A DNA stretch of 64,000 nt from Paraspadella gotoi (taxonomy: Eukaryota; Chaetognatha). Positions 1 to 20,900 of this stretch are shown piece after piece (positions within the stretch are counted from its first letter, which is position 1; every line of letters begins with the position of its first letter). The notes beneath the pieces are model-generated. The model was given only the letters and a program-made list of their open reading frames with translations. It searched no databases and had not been told where the DNA came from. The position numbers and the translations under genes are program-made. Location of the stretch: NCBI GenBank assembly GCA_051294375.1, contig CM119263.1, forward strand, positions 29,443,134 through 29,507,133, read 5' to 3'.

Positions 1-6812
<6,812 letters not shown>

Positions 6813-7422
6813 ATTTTTCGCGAACAAAAGGCGCGCGTGAAAATAAAATAAAGTTTCTCCTCACGTGAGAGAGAGATTCTCGAAAACGAGCTTGAAGAAT
6901 CAGGAAAAAAAGTTTAAAGGTTTAAAACAATTTGAGCTAGATGCGTGTAATAAATGATTCAAACAATGAGAGAGACAGAGTAAAAGTTAGAGAGAGGAAG
7001 GGGAAGAAGAGCGGAGAGAATGAAGAAAAGAGAGAGAAAAGAGAGAGAGAGAGAGAGAAACAGTACAACAACGACCAACATGTAACAAATGTCGCGGGCG
7101 TCAATTTTTTTTTTTACCTAAATCAAAAAACGACGGAGACGATCGTACGAGAAAGACAAAACTGCAAAATTAGCAAAAAGTAATAATAACACGAGAATAT
7201 ACTTGTTTTTTTGTTGTTGAAAGGAATGGTACGGGTAAGGATATGGCTCAGGAGTGGGGAGGAGAAAGAGGAGAAGGCCGGGGGAGGGGGGCGCGATCCA
7301 AACCAAAATCTTCCACTTTTGGTTTTGGTTGTTTTTTTTTAACAGTCACCTACACACGTGCACTTTTCGTGCACCCGATCGGTCTCTCTCTCTCCTCCTC
7401 CTCATCTTCCCCCTCTCTTCTA
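6813..7422. other. Spacer between EPRS1 and the USP22-like gene
   Basis: No coding signal is seen in 610 bp. The spacer holds imperfect GA runs (6866-6880 and about 7036-7062) and short A/T runs. It must contain the 3' end of the deubiquitinase transcript and the EPRS1 promoter or processing signals. I see no clear TATA box. Confidence 0.5.
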
Positions 7423-11142
<3,720 letters not shown>

Positions 11143-11575
11143 CGCCCGTCCGGCTTTGCTGGGCGCCCGACCGAGCGGCGCCCGGACACGCAAATGCCCT
11201 CTACCGACGCTTAAACCTCATCGCGCGGAATTTCGATTTTTGTCTTCGTTTTCGCTTTTTATTTCCCTTATAAACGCGCCTCTCTCGCTTCCGAGGAGAA
11301 AACGGTGGGAATGAGCAAGTATAGAAAAATAGGAAGAATAATAGGAACAATAAAAATATATTTTAATCCATAATAATAATAATAATAATAATAGTAATGG
11401 CGATAACATAATTCGTCGTCGACTGCAATAACACGTTTTTTTTATTACATTTCCCATTTTGTAAAAGATAAAAAAATTTTTGGAGAAAAAGAAAATGACC
11501 GCGAACGCCTTTTAAAAAAAAGAGCAATTCTCGACAAGAAAAAAATTTAAAAAAATATCAGGGCGAGAAAGACTC

Positions 11576-14500
11576 TCAAGACTTGAGCTCGTTGTAGCAA
11601 ATCTCGCAGACTCGCTGAGGTTTTTTGAAGGATGGCACGGGAGCGGTGTTCTCGGTGCAGTCGGCGCAGAAAACGCCACCGCAATTGCGGCAGTGATGCT
11701 TGCGGAATGTTATGCTGAAAGTTTTGCTGCAGGAGGAGCAGGTATCGATGTCCGAGTCGTCCGTCCACTTGCGCGACTGAATCTGCGCTTGTTTCATTTG
11801 CAACATTTGATTTTCTCTGCGGCGTCAAAGGGAACGAGGAAAGAAGGTTTTTTTTCTTTTTTCAAAAATATAGGAGACGAGTTTGGCAAAATAATAAATC
11901 CCTCCCGACCTCCTCACCTGGCCAACTCTTCGGCGGCGCACTGAAGGCTCTCCTTTTCAGCGACGAGTGACTTCAATCTCGTCTTTTGTTCATCGATCCT
12001 CGCTTCGGCGGAGATGCAACGCTCCCCGAGGAGGCGCTTCTCGTCCTCGAGGATCGAGACTCTCGCTTCGATCTCCAACTTCTCCGACCAGGCGTCGTCC
12101 TTTGATTTATCTAATTTCTGAGAAATGAAAAAGAAACTTAATATGTAATCATGAAATCGTGTTTTTGTTTTTACTAGCGTTAAACTAACTTAAAAATAGC
12201 ACCAAAAAATAAAGAGAAAAGTTTTACAGGCAAAATTGTACTTTCGTCGACCAGATTTTGGTCTCAAAATTAATTTTAAAAAACCAAACAGAAAAATGTT
12301 TTGAACTAACTAAACTATCTAACAAACCATTTTTAAAAAATATTTTGAAAAAAATTTACTAACCAGAATCTTTTCAGAAAAAGTGAAGTCGGCGAATGTA
12401 AATTTGAGCCCTTAAACCGAAATCGTAACAACAATGCACAAACTTTTATTGTCTATTATGTCCGACCTGCAACTCTTGTTCCAAAGTAGAGACGTTCTCC
12501 AGTAGCAGACTCAGCTTGGTGTCCTTGACGGACAGTTCGACCTTGAGCGAGTCTTCCTCCTTCCTCCATTTCTCTTCGCTTTTCGTCGAATCTTCTTTGA
12601 GTCTTTTGATCTCAGAGTCTAATCGAGATCGCTCCTGAAAAGTTTTTTTTTTCTTATTGTTTTTTTTTTCTCATTTTCCCGACTTTTTTTTCCTTTGGGA
12701 TCGATTCATTTTCAAATCAAAATTGACTTAAATTCTTTTATTATTTTTATATCGAAAAGAGCGTGATGAAAGTTCGAGAAAAAATAGATTACAGAGTAGT
12801 AATCAGAATCCAATTACATGATATTTTTCCTTTATTGCATCAGCCATATTCGGCAAAGCCGTGTGTGAGTGCGAGTAAGAAAAAAAAAAAAAAAAGAACG
12901 GCAAAGTTCATTCTAAAAATAGACATCGTTATCTATCCAAACTCTACAAAACCTCACCTCCGAAGTCTCGGCTAATAAATCCTTGAGGTCTTTCCTCTTC
13001 CCCTTCAACTCCTCCTCCATCTCCTCCACCTTCCTCCCCATCTCCACCTTGTCGGCGATGAGAGTGTGCTTCGCCTCCCTCAACAACTGCTCCTCCTCGC
13101 GATGTTTCGCCTCCGCCTCCTTAACCTTTTCCTCCAGCGCCCTCTTCTCTTCGACGGCCGCTTCGAAGTTGGTCCTCGCCTCCGCCTCCCGCCGCTTGGT
13201 CTCCTCGAAGGCGGACTGGGTCGTGGAGAGCTCCTTCTCTAAAGACTCCATTCCCTTTTCGAATTCGGCGATGCGCGATTGCAATTCTTGCTGTTGCGCC
13301 TCGAGAGAGGATACCTGATTTGATTTGGTGACGATGAATTAAATAAATCAAAGCACCAAGCAAAGTCAGACAGGGATACCAACCTGAGACTGCGCTTCGG
13401 TGAGACGGATAGTCAAGACTTCGACCTGTTTCTGCAGGTCCCTCTGAACCCCTTCCTTCTGCAAGAGGGCGCTCTCCATTGCGATTTCTCTGGAACTCCA
13501 TTCGGCCACTTGACTTTCGTGATGCTTCAATTTATCCTCTTGTTTCGTTAATTTTTCCGACTAGAAAAAAGTTATATTAATAATTTAGACATTGTTTTGT
13601 TTTTTTCGTTTCGTTTCGTTGGTAGCATTAAAGGAGATTAGTTTGTTTCTATTTTGAACAACGAATTTGTTTAGCATGAAAAATGGACAGGTTTCGGCTT
13701 CAATGTAAGTCTTCATCAGCCTTCATCTTTGCGCTGATGAAGGCTTACATTGAAGCCGAAACATGTCCATTTTTCATGCTAAATAAATTCGTTGTTCAAA
13801 ATAAACACAAACTATTCTCCTTTAATATTAATAATTTAATATCTATTTAAAGTTGATTTATAAATATTATATTAAACCTGCTCCTGCTTGATCATCTCTA
13901 ACTCGACCAACTTCTTATTAATCAGCTGCTCGTTCCTCCTCTTGTCCTCCAACTTGTTTTTCAACTTCCCCTGCTCTTCCTCAGCCTCGGCGTTGGCCTC
14001 TTTCAGCCTATGAAGTTCGGCCATGACGCCGGCCTCTTTCTCGCTGCTCTCCTCGAGGGCCCTCAAGTATTTCTCGCCCATTTCCTCGTTGGCCTTAGTC
14101 ATGTCCTCCAATTTGACTTTCAACTCTTCGTTGTCCTTTTTCTCTTTGTTCAACGTCTCCACCTCTGCCCGCGCAGCCTCCCGCGCCGCCTCCAGCGCCT
14201 CGCGGGCGTCGATCGCTTCCGCCTTTCTCTTCTCTCCCTCCTCTTTCATCTCCGCCCTCAGTCTGTCCGTCTCTTCCTTCCTCTCCGCCACCTCCTTCTC
14301 TTTTCTCTCCAACTCTTCCTTCAAAACCTTCACGGCGGCGATTTCCTTCCCTTCTTCCTCGTCCCCTTCCTCCGCCTTCTTCAACAACTCCTCTCGCTGC
14401 TCCTTCAGCCGCGCTTCCGACTCCTCCAGCTTTTCCTCGCTCCTCTTCCTCTCCTCCTCGGCTTCCCTGACGACCTTGTCTCTCTCCTCCTCCGTCTCTT

Positions 14501-17500
14501 CCAGCCGGCTCCGCAGTTCCGCCGCCTCGTCCGAGAGGGCGCGGACCTGCTCGTCCAAGACGCTCTGGACTGAGACGAGTTGACGCTTGAGCGCCGCGGC
14601 GTCGTCGTCCTCCGAGCGGCGGCGCTGGAGTTCATCTTCGGCCGAATTCAGTTTAGCGAGAAGTTGAACGATCTCTTCTTGTTTCGCCGCCTAATAATAA
14701 TCAAGAAATTTTGTAAACTCTTAGGTCTTAGAGAATATATCTTATCCAAAGAGATCGACTCTTAATTAAATTTGCATATTGTAGCAATTTAATTTTGTAC
14801 GCCTATTTTTGATTCGAAATTTTCGCTAATTCAGAAGTTAACTTTAGCGACTCTATTATTTTTGTTACCGTAAATGTTATTACAACTTTTTCCGAGCTAT
14901 ATGGGTTTGATTATTCTATTAATTCACAGTCATCGTTAATGTTATTACGCCATTTTCACTGCTGTTTGTCTTTGATTAATTTATTGAGTCACTGTGATTG
15001 TCAATGTTATTTTAATAAAAAAAAATTATAATATCATAATCTTGTAAGAGTGATGGAGGCCTTAAACCACAAAAGCTTGTCCAAAGTCAGGGGCAAGATA
15101 CTAGCTTATTTATTAAATGAATGGATAATTTTTATATTGGTTATACCAATTTCATTAGTTCAACATTATATAGTATATCTTCTTTGTCAAAAAGAAAAAC
15201 TTCGCTAACCTTAATGCTGTCGGCCTCGTCGGCCTTGGCCTGAAACTCGACGACGCTGGAGGCCAACTCCGCGGCCTTCCGCTCCATGGCCTCTTTGGAA
15301 ACGCGGAGAGATTCCAACTGTTGCACGTTGCCCTCCAATTGCTGCTGCAAGAATTTGTTCTTCTCTTCGAGTTCTCGGTCGTGACGCTGCCTCTCCTGCT
15401 GCTCCTCCTCCCGCTGCTGATGCTTCTGATCCTCCTCGGGCAGGGAAGTGGCCATCCCGCCGGTGGAGCTCTCGTATTTTCCCAACTCCTTCTTCAACTC
15501 TTCCACGTACCACTTCTCCTCGTCGAGGGAAACTTTTAGTTCTTTGTTCTCTTGAATCAGGTCCTTCACTACTTGATCCTGAGAATAAAGGGAGCGACGT
15601 GATTTGTCCTCGATCGATAATTATTTTTTATTAATCTTTTGCTTGAAAGTCATCGTATATGCGGTCTTAACCTTTAATACTATAAGTCGATCCGTTTTTT
15701 TTACCTGTTGTTTGATGCCTTCGACCAAAGACGTGCTGTTTGTTCTTCCTTCTTTGGTTTCATGGTCAAAGTCTAATTCGTCGTGAGCGCGGTCGAAATG
15801 GTCCTAAAATATTTACGATTTGATTATATATATTGATTATATCATCAACGGAATGGACCTATAAACGGACTTGGTTGGCCTAGTGATGTGATTGCTCGTC
15901 TACTTCACGAATCATCAGAATGCCGACGAATCACAGACCTTACTTCAACCTTAGAATGACCAATGACCGACAGAGGAACCGACGGAGGGATTGATGGTCA
16001 AAATTGCTAAGAGAACTCTAGGCATTCACCTCTACACCTAAACTCAAGAAAGAACACTTCTTCAAATAATTATTGAACTGTTTAATATTGTCATCACCTT
16101 TGTCTTAACCTTTGTCATCGTGTCATCGTTACCCTAATCATTGTCCGTCATAAATAAAACCATTGTCAACCAAATACTTTGCCACTTATTAATTACCCTC
16201 GTTATTTGACTAAACGTCAACGATATATATATATATTATATAATTATATATATTGATTTAGCAAAGGCTTAAAAACAGAGCCGCGATTAAAACCGCAAGT
16301 ACTCAAAATAAAAAAGTCCTGAAGCTAAACAATATCTGTCAAGAATTTTATTTCATATCAAGAATGATACAGTCGCATACATCATATATAATATAATATT
16401 ACATAATAAAATACAGAGCTACTACAAAAATATGAAACGTTTATGCACAGTAAGGCGTAGTAAAATTTCTAAATTTAACTTTAATTATAATTCTTCATGT
16501 ATAAACTTTCGATTTTCGCTGTTTTTGGGCATTAGGATTCTAAAACTTCTAAAAGTGAGGAACGAACAACATTATACTAATGAACATTTATGTAATAAAA
16601 AAATTTATAATAAAATTTACAATTTACGCAGTAGGCCATATTTATACTAGTACTAAACCAATAAATGTTAAAATTTCAAAACAGATTTTTCTAAGAATTT
16701 TTTGCAGATTTAAATTCGTCATAAAAAGTTGATAAAAAGAAATATAACTCTTTTTGAAAAATTCTTTCATTAAGTGGATCAAAAATTTAAAAAAAAACTA
16801 TATTTTAAGCTAAAAATTAACTTTTTATATATTAAATATAGTTTTTTTAATTTTTAACCCACTTAATGAAAGAATTTTTAAAAATGATTCATATTTTCTT
16901 TTATCAACTTTTGACGAGGAATTCAAATCTGCAATCAAAATTAAGAAAAGTCTATTTTGAAATTTTTCGATTTTATAAGGATAGTACTATATATAAATAT
17001 AGCCTACTGCGAAAATTAAAAAATATAAAATTAATTTTTTTTACAAATTAATGTTCACTGATGGTATGTTGTTCATAATTAACTTTAAGAATTTTCGTAT
17101 GTAACTTTCACTACGCCTTAATGCACAGGCCTTCCAACCTTATGGCACATTATCTATTATCTAACCATTCTTTAACCATTCCCTAACCTGCAACATCTTG
17201 CCGGAAGCGAATTTTCCCTCGCAAAGCGGACAACTGAATTCATCTTCGGTTCCGTTTCTCTTCCCTTCTTCCTCCTCTTCCCCTTCCCTCGAGTAGAACG
17301 TGCTCGTCGGCGCCATCGCCTTCGCTGCCGCCGACGACAGGGTCTTAAAAATGGAGCCCCGTTTGGTGCCGCCTTCGCCGGGCGGAGACGTCGGCGCCGC
17401 TTCCTCCCGCGACGCCGCCTCCGCTCCGTCGCCGCCAAAGTCGTGAGTCAAGAAATGAGTCTGGAGCGACTCCGGGTCGGGAAAGTCTCGTCGACATTGA

Positions 17501-17652
17501 GGGCAAATGAAGCCGGAGACTGGGGCGTCGTCGGCGACGATGAGCGGGGAGATGGCGTCGCCCAACGATTCGACGGGGACTTCCGGGACGGCGGCGACGC
17601 CTCCCTCCCCGCTCGTCACAGTCATCAGTTTGTGGCGAAAGTTTTTCAGCAT
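11576..17652 (-). CDS. EEA1: Early endosome antigen 1-like FYVE coiled-coil protein
   Basis: EEA1 is a Rab5 effector that tethers early endosomes. The first exon (17652-about 17190, start MLKNFRHKLM) carries a C2H2 finger FICPQCRRDF...THFLTH. A second finger, FSCPLCEGKF...DHFDRAH, spans the junction to exon 2 (from 15803). A long Glu/Lys-rich coiled coil follows over about six exons (15579-11918). The C-terminal FYVE finger (11819-11576) shows RKHHCRNCGGVFC and RVCEICYNEL, the PI3P-binding signature, preceded by SRKWTDD as in human EEA1. Human EEA1 has one N-terminal finger and 1,411 residues; this protein has two fingers and I estimate 950-1,000 residues. Introns carry a Penelope-like hairpin (13627-13826) and a foldback element (16451-17120). 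I take the ATG at 17652 because it aligns with the human start (MLRRIL); the frame stays open upstream. Confidence 0.92.
13627..13826. mobile_element. 200-bp near-perfect hairpin with hammerhead-like core (Penelope-like remnant?)
   Basis: Two inverted arms of about 94 bp (13627-13720 and 13733-13826) are separated by a 12-nt loop and differ at only a few positions. The right arm has CTGATGA (13734-13740), a 5-bp hairpin (GGCTT/AAGCC), GAAA, then C-AT-G and TC. This order matches the conserved core of small type I hammerhead ribozymes reported in Penelope-like retroelements, which also often occur as inverted partial copies. One extra A follows CTGATGA and stem I does not pair locally, so activity is doubtful. 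Confidence 0.55.
15805..17189 (-). other. Large EEA1 intron 1
   Basis: This intron of about 1.4 kb separates the two-finger exon from the coiled-coil exons. It is AT-rich, has TA-dinucleotide runs near 16225-16255, and carries the 670-bp foldback element. No coding signal is seen on either strand. Confidence 0.7.
16451..17120. mobile_element. Foldback MITE with perfect 8-bp target-site duplication
   Basis: The element begins TAAGGCGTAGT at 16451 and ends ACTACGCCTTA at 17120. Both sides are flanked directly by ATGCACAG (16443-16450 and 17121-17128). Inner blocks are also mirrored: GAACAACAT (16562) against ATGTTGTTC (17068), CGCAGTAGGC (16627) against GCCTACTGCG, and CACTTAATGAAAGAA-type sequence near 16860 against 16770. 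The whole 670 bp can therefore fold as one long imperfect hairpin. An 8-bp duplication points to a hAT-like or other 8-bp-cutting transposase. No transposase is encoded. Confidence 0.8.
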
Positions 17653-17883
17653 CGTTTCTCCGCCGACATCTGGAGTGACTAGACTAAAGAAAAACGTGAG
17701 AAATGAAACAATTTTTATCATTGGGCGGGACCGAGTGGAAAGGAACCTCCGAAGGTATGTATCTAGCTATGGTATATATTCGTTTAAACGAATAACTTGA
17801 ATGCAAGAAGTGGAATGTTAAAATGATTGTTCAACGGGGACGAGGGAATTAAGAAAGTGGGAAGAGGAGTTTTTCCTTCGTGG

Positions 17884-17963
17884 AGGGGGGAGGAGAGTTC
17901 GAAGAGAATAACTCCCCTTTTTAGTCGGGGGGGGGAGAGTTCGAAGAGAAAATCTCCCCCCCC
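17884..17963. other. Tandem G/C-run hairpins 3' of THOC3
   Basis: In the THOC3-EEA1 spacer a G run plus AGA (17927-17938) faces TCT plus a C run (17953-17963), giving an 11-bp stem around a GTTCGAAGAGAAAA loop. A diverged upstream copy, with GAGAGTTCGAAGAGAA and CTCCCC, lies at 17884-17916. It lies just 3' of the THOC3 stop in the sense of transcription. Function is unknown. Confidence 0.6.
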
Positions 17964-17985
17964 TTCAACTCTTCAATCCCCTAAA

Positions 17986-20900
17986 TCAGGAATCGGCCGT
18001 GACGCCGTAGAGTTTGACCGTCCCCGAATCTCGGTCAGAGTATTTGTCTTTATCTTCGCAGGCGAAAGCGAGGAGGTATTTGTTGGGATGCCAGGCGACG
18101 GTGAAGGTCGGGGAGTCGCACGGAACTTGAGAGACTTTGGTTCCGGTCTCCACGTGGGCGAGATCGATGAGGAGATCTTCGGAGGCAGACGCTAGCAACT
18201 TGCCGTCGTGGGAAAAGCTGAAATCGAGATTGTCTTCGAGTAGAAAAGATTATAACAGTAATTAATAAGTAAAATATATAAACCTCAAAGTTCTAATAGG
18301 CCAATCCAATCGGGAGAGCGTCCGCACACAGACGAGTTCTTTGGCGTCCCAGAGAGAAACGAGGGCGTCGGCGCTTCCGGTGGCGAAATGTTTCCCCGTT
18401 GGATCGAACTTGATGCAAATGCAGTTGGCCGGATGCGCCTGAAGAGATGGGGCATAATAATGGGTCAGAGTCTCTCTCACGGTTTTCTGCTTAAGGAATC
18501 AACCTGTATGACATGCTGAAGTTTTCTGTCCGGATAGCTCATGATGTGAATGGAGCCTTGTCCGCTCGTCAAGAAAAACAAGTCGCCCTCGTTGTTCCAA
18601 GTCAGTTCGTTCACCTGTCGAAACCAACAAGTCCAACAACACGTTATCTAAATGCCTGGCAAAAGCCGAATCCAAAACACCAGCTTCACCTCAAATTTAA
18701 ACTGTTCATCGGCAAAAGGTTTCCACGTTCTCGCGTCGATGAAAGTAACGAGATCGTCTTTGTTACCAACGGCGATGTTGTTACCGTCTGGAGACCAGCA
18801 AATGTTGATGTTGTCGCCTGACAGGAAGTTACGGATTAATGAAGTTATCATTTTCAGAAAAGAATGAGGGCTGATCGATCCTTATGCATTGTATGCAAAA
18901 TTGTATAAAAATTTAAGTGTTGGGGGGAAAATTTACAAAGGGAGAGCCAGGGAGAAAAATTTTTTTTCTCCATATTTGACATCTAACCCAAGAGATTTTT
19001 GCATATGCCTTTCTACTAGTTTTCTGCCATCTCAATAACCAAAATAAATAAGCCAACAAAATCGACTTCAATTTTTAATTATTCCGAGCTTTTATGAAAA
19101 AAAAAAAAACCACTCGTCTTCCGCAACTTAAAAATCCTTTCTACTTTATCCCCTAACACAATTCCCCCCCCCAACCCCGCATTCCTCATCGATCCTTTGA
19201 AAAAAGATGAGATTCGGAGCGAAATGCGCCTTTTGCTACCGCGACCTCAACATCAACGGTCACATCGAGACTCAACTTCACAAGATGAACGTCGAGGTGA
19301 CGACCTTCTCTTCCTCTCTCGCCAAAAACGTCATCAAAAGCCCTTTGGTGTTCGGCGCCGTCACTTACGGCGTCACGGCTAAGTACGCCATCGATCGATG
19401 CGCTTTCGGAACGCGGTTTGGACGGACGCATTCATCCGTGGAAACTACTAGTTTTCTTCAGGCGAGAATGAGTGGCGAGGATTACCGTTGATGACAGAAA
19501 AGAAAGAAAAAGTTGAAAGAAAAGATTTCTTCCGTATAGAATGACTTCAATGGGGATACGATATCTTGTATTTTACTTCGTGAATAATCGATTAGCAACT
19601 TTTTTCAATTGTAAATTATTTTTCCCCATTCGATTTTTTAATCACTGAATGAAACAATTTAAATATTTTCTTTTTTGTCTCCATAATAAACGAATTCCCC
19701 TTCATCAAGTCAAAACACGACTTTAGGTGACGGCCGACGTCTCCAGCAATCGTTGCCAATTCCGTCCCGGGTTCGTGCCCGGCGCCTGCCCCGCTTTCGA
19801 CTTTGAGAACGACTCCGGCGATCGAGTCGGCGCCGGTGGGGACATGGTCGCCGAGAGACCGGGAGAGAGAGTGATGATGATCGGAGTAGCAAGACCGGAT
19901 GAAAATGGAGAGAGAATCGGAGGGAGAGTTGGATCGAGGGGCGACGGCGGAGAAGATGCCACGTCGTCGTGTATGGTTTCCGTCAATGGAGCCGTCGAAT
20001 TGAGGAGGTGTCTAAATAGAGCACTAAATAGCCCAATTGATTAAATCCGGTTTCTTATTTCCGTATAAAACCCGAAAGGGGCTGGGAGCTGACGGGCGCG
20101 TTGACGCTTTACGACTCCCGACTGAGCTCGACGCCGCCGGAAGAGAACTGGAGTCTGGCGCTCGTCTGCAAGAAACTCCGCAACGTCGCCTTCGCTTTGG
20201 TCGGCAACGCCAAGAAGTTCGTGGGACTGGGCTTCAGTTTGGACATCACGGGGATGGCGATTAGAGGAGGTTAAACTTGCTCGTCCGGATTTTTTTAGTT
20301 GCGCAACTTAAGTCACTTTTCGGTCGGTCTGTCGATCGTTAAAATTGCCTATAATTGGTTGCTCATTTGTTAAGATAAGAAAAAAAACCGCAAATCGAAG
20401 CGACTACTACTAATTGCTTCTTGTACATGCGTTTCATTCTTGTATAATTATGTAACCACGCAAAATTACAGTCACGTGTTCACAAAGTAAATGCGGCATA
20501 TTTCGCGTAATGTCTGGTTGTTTGAAATGAAACTTTGCAGAGTAATGATCAACCATAAGATATTTGTTATACATAAATTTCTTGATCATGTAGTCACTGT
20601 GACTCAACACATTGGATGGANNNNNNNNNNTTGCTCATTTGTTAAGATACGAAAAAAACCTGAAATCGAAGCAACTACTACTAATTGCTTCTTGTACATG
20701 CGTTTCATTCTTGTATAATTACGTAACCACGCAAAATTACAGTCACGTGTTCAAAAAGTAAATGCGGCATATTTGTTATACATAAATTTTTTGATCATGT
20801 AGTCACTGTGACGCAACACATTGGATGGACCGATCTTGTTTTCTTACTATTTAACGATTATCCCGCCTTTTTTCAGGAATATACACCGATTGGGAGAATC

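Noticed and set aside
19723-20010. Exon on either strand in the GC-rich block of the THOC3 intron
   Set aside because: Several frames on both strands are open and none shows a recognisable motif or decisive splice sites, so I could not choose one.
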